Assembly (NCBI GenBank): GCA_943332445.1
Contig: CALQPL010000072.1
Location: 1-6,130, forward strand
Reading direction: 5' to 3'
Length of the DNA stretch: 6,130 nt
Origin: Bifidobacterium breve
GTDB lineage: Bacteria > Actinomycetota > Actinomycetes > UBA12327
The translations under genes were made by a program, and so were the position numbers. Below, one piece after another: positions 1 to 5,506 of this stretch (position 1 is the stretch's first letter; the number at the start of each line of letters is the position of its first letter). The notes under the pieces are model-generated. The model did not search any database. It had not been told where the DNA came from and saw only the letters and a program-made list of their open reading frames with translations.

Positions 1-537
1 AAGCCGGCGCGTGCTGGGTCAAGCATTGGCATTAGCAAGGTGAAGCAATGGTCAGACCTTGCTGCGGCCATTGAGGTGGCGCGCGAGCACGACCCCAAGG
101 TCATCGTTGAGCAAGGCATTGAGGGTGCTGAAATCGAATGTGGCGTACTTGGCGGTGGCCGCGACCAACCAGCTCAATCCAGTGCACTGGCCGAAATCAC
201 CGTCACGCAGGGTCGAGACTTCTATGACTTTGAAGCCAAGTACCTCAACGATGCAGCGATCTTGACCGTTCCGGCGGACATTTCAGAGTCCATCGCCGTT
301 CAAGTGCGAGACATTGCTATTCGCAGCTTCGAAGCCTTGGAATGTGAAGGTTTGGCTCGAGTGGACTTCTTTGTACAACCCAACGGTTCAATTGTGGTCA
401 ATGAAGTGAACACGATGCCGGGCTTTACCCCCAATTCCATGTTCCCGCGGATGTGGGCGCACTCTGGCGTTTCTTACGCGGCACTGATTGACCGCCTTTT
501 GCAGTTGGCGCTCCACCGTGACCGGGGCCTGCGTTAA
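1..537 (+). CDS. ddl: D-alanine--D-alanine ligase, C-terminal part (5' end outside window)
   Basis: This cytoplasmic ATP-grasp enzyme joins two D-alanines using ATP to make the dipeptide that ends the peptidoglycan stem peptide. The reading frame is open from base 1, so 178 C-terminal residues are visible and the N-terminal substrate domain is missing. It opens with KPARAGSSIG, the ATP-binding lysine and glycine/serine loop (K144...S150 in E. coli DdlB). FYDFEAKY at 74-81 matches the omega loop (DdlB K215-Y216). ARVDFF and NEVNTMPGF supply R120 and the Mg ligands D122, E135 and N137, with the same spacing as DdlB R255, D257, E270 and N272. S146 matches S281. All catalytic residues in view are intact. 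The tyrosine at 81, where D-lactate-type ligases carry phenylalanine, points to D-Ala-D-Ala rather than D-Ala-D-Lac. The family is known well; residue equivalences are from memory of DdlB. The stop overlaps that of the convergent DUF3515 gene. Confidence 0.97.
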   Translation, partial: KPARAGSSIGISKVKQWSDLAAAIEVAREHDPKVIVEQGIEGAEIECGVLGGGRDQPAQSSALAEITVTQGRDFYDFEAKYLNDAAILTVPADISESIAVQVRDIAIRSFEALECEGLARVDFFVQPNGSIVVNEVNTMPGFTPNSMFPRMWAHSGVSYAALIDRLLQLALHRDRGLR

Positions 538-989
538 TCCTTTGATGGGATCTTGGCTGTTATTTCGTCAGCCAATTCGCTGACAGCCGAGGCTTCTGGT
601 GCGTAACTCTGGGGCACCGTGATTTGTACGTTAGCGACGCGGTTCACCGTGGTGAACGTTGTTACCCGCCCTTGTTCAACAAACCAATCCACGCCATTGA
701 TCGTGACCAAGGGTGAGTCGGGTTGCAAGGCTGGGGGAGTGGCGACGCCGCAGGCCAACGTGATCGGGTCTTTGCCCCAAGCAGCGGTGAATGCAGAGGG
801 GGGCAGGACCGCGCGGCTGTCTTGCCCGCTGACTTGAGCCGGAAGTGCGCTGATCAGTCCTCGACAGGCTAATCCAGCAGGACCCGATGGGGTCGGTGCT
901 GGAACAGCTGTTCCGGCTTCGCCACAACCAGCCAGGCCAATAAGTGCAAGCGCGACTGCGCTAACAACTAGAAGGTGACGACGGGGCAT
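534..989 (-). CDS. DUF3515 family lipoprotein of unknown function
   Basis: A 151-residue secreted protein. Residues 1-21 form a lipoprotein signal: basic MPRRH, a hydrophobic stretch, then lipobox LAGC with the lipidated cysteine at 22. A short Pro/Ala/Thr-rich linker (about 27-37) leads into the DUF3515 domain. That domain shows C42 in an ACRGLISALP segment, the AAWG.DPI.LACG block with C80 (about 69-81), INGVDWF at 97-103 and a TVNRVANVQITVP block near the C-terminus. C42 and C80 could form a disulfide outside the cell, which is inference. DUF3515 proteins are typical of actinobacteria and often sit next to ddl. Their biochemical role is unknown, so a cell-envelope link is only suggested by location. 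The ATG overlaps the end of the RAM gene by 22 bp and has no good Shine-Dalgarno sequence, so translation is probably coupled to that gene. The start is supported by the well-formed signal peptide. Confidence 0.9.
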   Translation of the reverse strand: MPRRHLLVVSAVALALIGLAGCGEAGTAVPAPTPSGPAGLACRGLISALPAQVSGQDSRAVLPPSAFTAAWGKDPITLACGVATPPALQPDSPLVTINGVDWFVEQGRVTTFTTVNRVANVQITVPQSYAPEASAVSELADEITAKIPSKD

Positions 990-1201
990 GTGAGGGTGCG
1001 CGTAATGCCCGCAACGGCTTGGACCTTGGCCAAAATTAGTTTGCCGAGATCATCGACGCTGCCTGCTTCGGCCCGAACGATCACGTCGTAGGGACCGGTG
1101 ACGTCATCGGATGCGGTCACGCCGTCGATCAACATGATCGCGCGTGCGACCTCGGAAGCCCGCCCAATGTCGGTTTGCACAAGGATGTAGGCCTGCACCA
1201 T
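968..1201 (-). CDS. Stand-alone Lrp/AsnC ligand-binding (RAM) domain protein
   Basis: A 77-residue cytoplasmic protein made only of the C-terminal effector-binding domain of Lrp/AsnC regulators (alpha-beta, ferredoxin-like fold). The RAM signature is clear: a first strand AYILVQTD (4-11), helix GRASEVARAI, then the turn TGPYDVIV (35-42) and a second helix DDLGKLIL, ending in TRTLTCPVV. There is no helix-turn-helix, and no room for one upstream because the divergent promoter region begins at the start codon. Proteins of this kind assemble into rings, bind amino acids or related ligands, and may pair with full-length Lrp proteins. The ligand here is not known. The ATG at 1201 is preceded by a good Shine-Dalgarno GAAGGA six bases upstream. 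It is the first gene of a two-gene unit with the DUF3515 lipoprotein, which it overlaps by 22 bp. Confidence 0.9.
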   Translation of the reverse strand: MVQAYILVQTDIGRASEVARAIMLIDGVTASDDVTGPYDVIVRAEAGSVDDLGKLILAKVQAVAGITRTLTCPVVTF

Positions 1202-1217
1202 GAGATGTCCTTCAGGT

Positions 1218-1227
1218 TAGACGTCTA
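1218..1227. repeat. Perfect palindrome TAGACGTCTA, copy 1
   Basis: A ten-base perfect palindrome. Within the longer direct repeat GGTTAGACGT (1215-1224 and 1262-1271) it is the first of two copies. It overlaps the candidate -10 element of the RAM protein gene on the minus strand. Confidence 0.7.
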
Positions 1228-1264
1228 TACCCTGTAGCGATCCAACAGTTGCTCATCGCGGGGT

Positions 1265-1279
1265 TAGACGTAGTGTCTA
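1265..1279. repeat. Inverted repeat TAGAC-N5-GTCTA, copy 2
   Basis: Five-base arms TAGAC and GTCTA separated by five bases. Its left flank repeats GGTTAGACGT from copy 1. It overlaps the weak thiL -10 candidate TAGTGT and lies 20 bp upstream of the thiL Shine-Dalgarno sequence. Confidence 0.65.
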
Positions 1280-1298
1280 TCCATCACGATACTGCCCC

Positions 1299-1305
1299 AG
1301 GAGGA
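1299..1305 (+). promoter_or_regulatory. Ribosome binding site of thiL
   Basis: AGGAGGA is a near-perfect Shine-Dalgarno sequence seven bases before the ATG at 1313. It decides this start over the in-frame ATG at 1328. Confidence 0.85.
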
Positions 1306-1312
1306 AGCACCG

Positions 1313-2275
1313 ATGAGCCCGTCAGACATGACCGTGAGCCAACTAGGCGAATTCGGACTTATTGACGCGCTGACTGAGGTTCTAGGCACCAGCGAGCTGG
1401 GTCCGGATTCAGTAGTCCTCGTGGGGCCAGGAGATGACGCCGCTGTCGTGCAAATGAGCGATAGCCGCATGGTGATTTCCACCGATGCGATGGTGGAGAA
1501 CGTCCACTTCAAGCGCGCGTGGTCCAGTGGCATCGATGTGGGTGTACGCGTTGCCGCTGCCAATCTCAGTGACATCGTCGCCATGGGAGCCCACCCGACG
1601 GCGCTGGTAGTGGCCTTGGGAGTTCCTTCAGACCTGCCGGTTGAGTGGGCTCTAGACGTTGCGCGAGGGATGAAGAAAGAGGCTGATCGGCTCAACGTCG
1701 TCGTCGTTGGCGGCGACGTGGTGGCATCTCCCATCATCTCCGTGACGGTCACTGCCATTGGTGCTCCCCGAGAACGCATCATCACGCGCGCTGGTGCACA
1801 GGTGGGCGATGTGGTGGCAGTAGCCGGTCGACTTGGTTGGGCAGCCGCTGGCTTGGCTGTGGCTACTCGCGGATTTAGTTCACCGCGGGTGCTCGTTGAT
1901 GCACACCGTCAACCCGTTATTGATTACGACTTGATTCAAAGCGCATTCGATCACGCACATGCGTTGTGCGATGTCAGTGACGGACTAGTTGCTGATGCAA
2001 GTCACATGGCCAAAGCCAGCCAAGTGCAGATCAACATCACCACCGAAGCGCTGGCTATTGCAGACCCGTTGCGCGATATGGGATTAGCGCTGACAGAAAA
2101 CCCGATGAACTGGATCTTGACCGGCGGAGATGACCACGCGTTTTTGGGTGCTTTTGATGAGGCGAATGTTCCGACCGGATGGACCGTCGTTGGACAGGTG
2201 GTGTCCGGCAGCGGTGTGACCGTTGATGGATCGGCCTTCATCGGTCCAGCTGGGCATACGCACTTCGCCCAATAA
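1313..2275 (+). CDS. thiL: Thiamine-monophosphate kinase
   Basis: ThiL phosphorylates thiamine monophosphate with ATP to give thiamine diphosphate, the last step of cofactor synthesis in the cytoplasm. At 320 residues it has the usual length. The N-terminal AIR-synthase-type half shows GEFGLI (12-17), the Mg/ATP-binding GPGDDAAVV (38-46), STDAMVENVHF (56-66), NLSDIVAMGA (84-93) and GGDVVAS (133-139). The C-terminal half begins around AGRLGWAAAG and carries CDVSDGL (219-225) and GGDDH (271-275). The last motif is more often GGEDH or GGEDY in relatives; aspartate for glutamate is a mild change, and activity is expected to be retained. The gene has its own divergent promoter region and converges on rpmB with 12 bp between stops. 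No other thiamine gene is present in the window, so it stands alone here as a housekeeping step. Confidence 0.96.
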   Translation: MSPSDMTVSQLGEFGLIDALTEVLGTSELGPDSVVLVGPGDDAAVVQMSDSRMVISTDAMVENVHFKRAWSSGIDVGVRVAAANLSDIVAMGAHPTALVVALGVPSDLPVEWALDVARGMKKEADRLNVVVVGGDVVASPIISVTVTAIGAPRERIITRAGAQVGDVVAVAGRLGWAAAGLAVATRGFSSPRVLVDAHRQPVIDYDLIQSAFDHAHALCDVSDGLVADASHMAKASQVQINITTEALAIADPLRDMGLALTENPMNWILTGGDDHAFLGAFDEANVPTGWTVVGQVVSGSGVTVDGSAFIGPAGHTHFAQ

Positions 2276-2287
2276 CCAACAAGCGGT

Positions 2288-2473
2288 TTAGCGGGTGACC
2301 TTGCCAGCCTTGAGGCAGGAGGTGCAGACATTCAGCTTCTTGGGGGTGCCGTTGATCACGGTGCGCACCGTCTGAATGTTGGGGTTCCAGCGACGCGAGG
2401 TCCGACGGTGGGAGTGAGAAATAGAGTTGCCAAAGCTTGGGCTCTTGCCACAAGCGTCGCAGTGGGAAGCCAC
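2288..2473 (-). CDS. rpmB: 50S ribosomal protein L28, zinc-ribbon (C+) type
   Basis: L28 is a small basic protein of the large ribosomal subunit. The 61 residues include the hallmark block HCDACGKSPSFGNSISHSHRR followed by TSRRWNPNIQ, then KLNVCTSCLKAGKV. C5, C8, C50 and C53 form two CxxC pairs, so this is the zinc-binding form. Actinobacteria often carry a second, cysteine-free copy controlled by Zur; whether this genome does cannot be seen. The start codon is GTG, fixed by a strong Shine-Dalgarno GAGGAG six bases upstream and by the conserved N-terminus MA.HC. The gene is read alone on the minus strand between the convergent thiL and the divergent recG. A candidate leader hairpin lies at 2493-2517. 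Confidence 0.97.
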   Translation of the reverse strand: MASHCDACGKSPSFGNSISHSHRRTSRRWNPNIQTVRTVINGTPKKLNVCTSCLKAGKVTR

Positions 2474-2479
2474 GGTGCA

Positions 2480-2485
2480 CTCCTC
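2480..2485 (-). promoter_or_regulatory. Ribosome binding site of rpmB
   Basis: CTCCTC on the plus strand reads GAGGAG on the minus strand, six bases before the GTG start at 2473. It confirms the non-ATG start. Confidence 0.85.
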
Positions 2486-2492
2486 GATAATG

Positions 2493-2517
2493 GGGACTCG
2501 TCCAGCGGGTTAGTCCC
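2493..2517 (-). promoter_or_regulatory. Candidate leader hairpin of rpmB mRNA
   Basis: GGGACT (2493-2498) pairs with AGTCCC (2512-2517), giving a six-base-pair stem with a 13-base loop. It sits just ahead of the rpmB Shine-Dalgarno sequence. If transcription starts near 2534, downstream of the -10 candidate TACGAT (minus strand, 2546-2541), the hairpin is in the 5' leader. Feedback control of ribosomal protein genes through leader structures is well known in general, but its use here is inference. Confidence 0.35.
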
Positions 2518-2523
2518 AAATGT

Positions 2524-2552
2524 CTCAGGACAGGTGTTTGATCGTACCTGAG
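2524..2552. promoter_or_regulatory. Candidate rpmB promoter flanked by inverted repeat CTCAGG/CCTGAG
   Basis: CTCAGG (2524-2529) and CCTGAG (2547-2552) are perfect inverted arms 17 bp apart. A further CAGGT/ACCTG pair lies at 2531-2535 and 2546-2550. On the minus strand TACGAT (2546-2541) fits the actinobacterial -10 pattern TAnnnT and lies between the outer arms. No convincing -35 is visible. The repeat could be an operator or a chance match. Confidence 0.35.
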
Positions 2553-2572
2553 CCTAGTTCTGGGCACTGCCG

Positions 2573-2611
2573 AGGGGCGGTGGCTCTGGAGTGGACTCAC
2601 TCCTCGCCCCT
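2573..2611. repeat. Nested inverted repeat at the recG 5' end
   Basis: The outer arms are AGGGGCG (2573-2579) and CGCCCCT (2605-2611). The inner arms GGAGTG (2588-2593) and CACTCC (2598-2603) enclose a four-base loop. The structure has 13 GC-rich base pairs, with an internal bulge of eight bases on one side and one on the other. It covers the furthest-upstream recG start codon (GTG at 2591). No T-run follows, so a terminator is unlikely. Confidence 0.6.
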
Positions 2612-4888
2612 ACCGTGGTGAGTGCCGCGAGACCTGAGTACCAGAAAGCAGACCCTGTGCCTTTCGACGAACCGCTCGAGAAGCTCTTTGGCGCGCCGAC
2701 CGCCAAAGCGCTGGCTAAGGGCATCGGCGTACTGACGGTCGGCGACCTTCTGGCGCACTACCCGCGTCGCTATGCCGAGCGGGGAGAGTTGACCGACTTT
2801 GCCTCATTGGCACTAGATGAACAGGTCACCGTCATGGCGCGCGTGGAGCGGGTTAATCAGCGCCGAATGCAAAACCGCAAGGGGTCGATCCTGGACGTTG
2901 TCGTTACCGATGGAACCAGCCGCTTGGCCCTGACCTGGTTCAACCAGCCGTGGCACGCCAAGAAGTTGACGGTTGGCCGCGTCGGGTTGTTCAGCGGCAA
3001 GGTCGGTGAGTATCGAGGAAAGCGTCAACTGTCGAATGCCGAGTACCAACTGATGGCACAAGACGGCGATGAATTAGGCGCCCTAGACCTGGAAGACGTG
3101 GTTGACGAAAATGCGGTCGCGGAATTTGCTGGAGCGATCATCCCGGTCTATCCCGCCTCGGCCTCGCTTCCGACGTGGCGAATCGCCAAGTGTGTGGGGA
3201 TGGTCCTGGACACCCTGGGTGAGATCGCAGATCCGCTTCCCGACGACATCCGAACCCAGCGGGACTTGATGGGATTGCGAGAAGCACTTATCGGAATTCA
3301 TCGCCCACAATCGTTGGTGGAGGCGCAAAGTTCGAGGGAGCGCTTGACCTTCGATGAAGCCTTTGTCCTCCAAACCGTGTTGGCTCAACAGCGCGCGGCA
3401 TTGGATCGCCGCATCGCCATTGCACGGCCGGAACGAACTGATGGTTTGTTGGCAACGTTTGATCAACGGCTGCCCTTTGAACTCACGACAGGCCAACAAG
3501 CAGTCGCCGGCGTGATCGCCGCCGAACTAGCTCGCCCGCATCCCATGCATAGGTTGCTGCAAGGTGAGGTGGGTTCGGGCAAGACGGTCGTGGCGCTACG
3601 CGCGATGCTCTCGGTCGTGGATTCGGGCGGTCAGGCTGCGCTCTTGGCCCCGACTGAGGTGTTGGCCCAACAACACTTTCGTTCGATCACATCGTTGATG
3701 GGAGAACTTGCGGGAGCTGGAACCCTAGGTAGCACCGACCATTCCACCAGCGTGGTTTTGCTCACCGGTTCTACGCCGGCGGCCACGCGCAAAAAAGTGT
3801 TGGCAGACATTGCCTCGGGCACTGCCGGAATCATCATCGGCACACATGCGCTGTTACAAGACAGCGTTGAATTTGGCGACCTGGGATTGTTGGTTGTTGA
3901 TGAGCAACACCGATTTGGTGTGGAACAGCGAGCTGCTCTGACGCAGCGTTCGGATGTGGTGCCTCACGTACTTGTTATGACGGCCACTCCGATTCCTCGT
4001 ACCGTCGCGATGACGATATTTGGAGACTTAGAAACCTCGACGTTAACGGAACTTCCTGCGGGTCGGGCGGCGATCACTTCCCATGTGGTGCCCACCGCAG
4101 ATAAGCCCCATTTCCTTGACCGGGCCTGGGAGCGCGTGCGTGAAGAAGTGGCCAAGGGTCATCAGGCCTACGTCGTGTGTCCGCGCATCGGCGACGATGC
4201 GGCTTCCGAGCCTTCCAGCGATGAACTCGTCCCGTTTGAACTTCACGATCAGGTACCTGATGCTCAAGAGCCGGCGTACGAGACAGCATCAGTTCTGCAC
4301 CTGTATGACGACTTGAGCAACGGTGCCCTGAGTTCGCTTCGGGTAGCCATGTTGCACGGACGCATGAAGCCGGATGCCAAAGATGCTGTCATGCGTGATT
4401 TCGCCGATGGAAAGGTCGATGTTCTCGTCGCCACCACGGTGATTGAAGTGGGTGTGGACGTCTCCAACGCCACGGTGATGGTGATCATGGATGCGGATCG
4501 CTTTGGTGTGTCTCAACTCCATCAACTGCGCGGTCGAGTGGGTCGAGGCTCGGCCGCGGGACTGTGCCTCTTGGTTACGCACTTTGAGGCCGATGCTCCA
4601 CCGCGGTTACGTCTTGAGGCAGTGGCGCAAACCCACGATGGTTTCGCGTTGTCCCGTCTTGACCTGGAGCACCGACGCGAAGGCGATGTGCTGGGTGCTT
4701 CTCAGTCGGGCCGGCGATCTTCCTTACGTTTGTTGTCGGTGTTGCGGGACGAAGAAGTCATCGTGGCCGCCAGAGACGCAGCCACCGCTTTGATTGCTGC
4801 GGACCCCGACCTCGCTGCACACCCGGCTCTGGCCCACGTAGTCCACCAAGCCGTCTCCGATGGTGTGGAGTTTTTGGACAAGACCTAA
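2591..4888 (+). CDS. recG: ATP-dependent DNA helicase RecG (start uncertain)
   Basis: RecG is a superfamily 2 translocase that regresses stalled replication forks and processes Holliday junctions and D-loops. With the longest frame it has 765 residues. Order: an N-terminal wedge/OB region (about 30-180, with LLAHYPRRY and a VTVMARVE strand), Walker A GEVGSGKT (325-332), LLAPTEVLA, motif II DEQH (437-440), MTATPIPR (463-470), HGRM (589-592), ATTVIEVGVDV, then motif VI QLRGRVGRG (645-653). The C-terminal TRG-type part has THDGF (681-685) and GASQSG (702-707). All motifs are intact. The start is unresolved: GTG at 2591 gives the coordinates here but lies in a hairpin without a Shine-Dalgarno sequence. 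GTG at 2657, seven codons before the alignable EKLFG segment and preceded by AGAAAG, would give 743 residues and is my preferred real start. It is followed by rsmD after 37 bp. Confidence 0.96.
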   Translation: MDSLLAPTVVSAARPEYQKADPVPFDEPLEKLFGAPTAKALAKGIGVLTVGDLLAHYPRRYAERGELTDFASLALDEQVTVMARVERVNQRRMQNRKGSILDVVVTDGTSRLALTWFNQPWHAKKLTVGRVGLFSGKVGEYRGKRQLSNAEYQLMAQDGDELGALDLEDVVDENAVAEFAGAIIPVYPASASLPTWRIAKCVGMVLDTLGEIADPLPDDIRTQRDLMGLREALIGIHRPQSLVEAQSSRERLTFDEAFVLQTVLAQQRAALDRRIAIARPERTDGLLATFDQRLPFELTTGQQAVAGVIAAELARPHPMHRLLQGEVGSGKTVVALRAMLSVVDSGGQAALLAPTEVLAQQHFRSITSLMGELAGAGTLGSTDHSTSVVLLTGSTPAATRKKVLADIASGTAGIIIGTHALLQDSVEFGDLGLLVVDEQHRFGVEQRAALTQRSDVVPHVLVMTATPIPRTVAMTIFGDLETSTLTELPAGRAAITSHVVPTADKPHFLDRAWERVREEVAKGHQAYVVCPRIGDDAASEPSSDELVPFELHDQVPDAQEPAYETASVLHLYDDLSNGALSSLRVAMLHGRMKPDAKDAVMRDFADGKVDVLVATTVIEVGVDVSNATVMVIMDADRFGVSQLHQLRGRVGRGSAAGLCLLVTHFEADAPPRLRLEAVAQTHDGFALSRLDLEHRREGDVLGASQSGRRSSLRLLSVLRDEEVIVAARDAATALIAADPDLAAHPALAHVVHQAVSDGVEFLDKT

Positions 4889-4913
4889 GCACCCTGCGCA
4901 TTGACTGCGCCGC

Positions 4914-4928
4914 AATAATGAACCTGTG
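4914..4928 (+). promoter_or_regulatory. Candidate -10 element for a leaderless rsmD transcript
   Basis: AATAAT (4914-4919) matches five of six bases of TATAAT. It ends six bases before the GTG at 4926, exactly where a -10 would lie if transcription began at the start codon. No Shine-Dalgarno sequence precedes this GTG. Leaderless mRNAs are common in actinobacteria. There is no -35 at the right distance; TTGACT at 4901-4906 is too close. Confidence 0.4.
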
Positions 4929-5483
4929 CCGCGCATCATTGCTGGATCAGCCAAAGGTCGCAAGATTGGTGCCCCCGAGGGGACCGCAACGCGTCCTACG
5001 AGTGACCGCGCGCGCGAAGCCCTCTTTTCCGCACTCAATTCGCAGCTCACGTCCTGGGCTGGACGACGATTTCTTGATCTGTATGCCGGCAGTGGGGCAG
5101 TGGGTCTGGAAGCTGCCTCGCGTGGGGCCAGTGCCGTCGTACTGGTGGAGTCCCATGCACCAGCTCTTACCGCGTTGCGATCGAATATCGCGTTGTTGGG
5201 ATTTACGAGCACTTCGGTCGTGGCATCAAGCGTTGAGCGGTTTGCTCAACTGGCTGCCGAACCCTTTGACGTGATCTTCGCCGATCCGCCCTACGACACT
5301 GGTTCACCAGCAGTGAAGTCCGCCGTGGAGAATTTACTGGCCAATGGTGCTGCCAAGGCTGGCACCATCGTCGTGGTTGAGCGGTCTAAACGGGATACAA
5401 CATGGACGTGGCCTGAGCCGATCACGGGCTTGAGAAACAAGTCATATGGCGAGGCGACCTTTTGGTACGGTCAGGTTGATTAA
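4926..5483 (+). CDS. rsmD: 16S rRNA (guanine(966)-N(2))-methyltransferase RsmD
   Basis: RsmD transfers a methyl group from S-adenosylmethionine to N2 of G966 in 16S rRNA, in the 30S subunit near the P site. The 185 residues match the family length. The N-terminus PRIIAGSAKGRKI is typical, followed by TRPTSDRAREALFS.L (22-37), which contacts rRNA. SAM-binding motif I is FLDLYAGSGAVGLEA (49-63), an acidic residue closes motif II at VLVES, and catalytic motif IV is DPPY (120-123). All are intact. The start is GTG at 4926, fixed by the conserved MPRIIAG start. It lacks a Shine-Dalgarno sequence, so it is either leaderless or coupled to recG. coaD follows after 23 bp, an rsmD-coaD pairing conserved widely in bacteria. 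An alternative is a generic RsmD-like N2-guanine methyltransferase, but the motifs and neighbours make RsmD very likely. Confidence 0.95.
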   Translation: MPRIIAGSAKGRKIGAPEGTATRPTSDRAREALFSALNSQLTSWAGRRFLDLYAGSGAVGLEAASRGASAVVLVESHAPALTALRSNIALLGFTSTSVVASSVERFAQLAAEPFDVIFADPPYDTGSPAVKSAVENLLANGAAKAGTIVVVERSKRDTTWTWPEPITGLRNKSYGEATFWYGQVD

Positions 5484-5506
5484 TTCAATGAGCCCGGAGG
5501 CAAGTC

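Larger units (their letters stand above)
1202..1312. promoter_or_regulatory. Divergent control region between RAM protein gene and thiL, with paired inverted repeats
   Basis: This 111-bp gap must hold both divergent promoters. It contains a perfect 10-bp palindrome TAGACGTCTA (1218-1227) and a second, interrupted copy TAGAC-gtagt-GTCTA (1265-1279). Between them are GCGAT/ATCGC arms (1237-1241 and 1255-1259) around CAAC-a-GTTG (1243-1251), so the set is nearly symmetric about position 1247. On the minus strand TATAGA (1229-1224) is a good -10 candidate and overlaps the first palindrome. On the plus strand TTGCTC (1249-1254) and TAGTGT (1271-1276), 16 bp apart, are a weak promoter candidate whose -10 lies in the second repeat. 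This layout suggests operators for a dimeric regulator, but no regulator is identified. No TPP riboswitch is recognisable ahead of thiL; the room is too short for one. Confidence 0.5.

Noticed and set aside
1202..1312. TPP riboswitch ahead of thiL
   Set aside because: The leader after the candidate promoter is only about 30 bases and lacks the conserved CTGAGA-type thi-box core.
1264..1785. A 173-codon open frame antisense to thiL
   Set aside because: It lies opposite the intact thiL, its composition (many M, T, S, R) is that of a shadow frame, it has no recognisable domain, and thiL motifs fully explain the region.
2238..2600. A 120-codon minus-strand frame over rpmB
   Set aside because: It is out of frame with the unmistakable L28 protein and spans its promoter region, with no family features.
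2573..2611. The nested hairpin as a transcription terminator
   Set aside because: It lies between divergent genes rather than after a gene, and no T-run follows on either strand.
4889..4925. Intrinsic terminator after recG
   Set aside because: Only short repeats (CTGCGC twice, same orientation) are present, with no stable stem followed by a T-run.
4724..5212. A 162-codon minus-strand frame across the recG-rsmD junction
   Set aside because: Both recG and rsmD are intact with family motifs on the other strand. The frame is Arg/Ala-rich and featureless.
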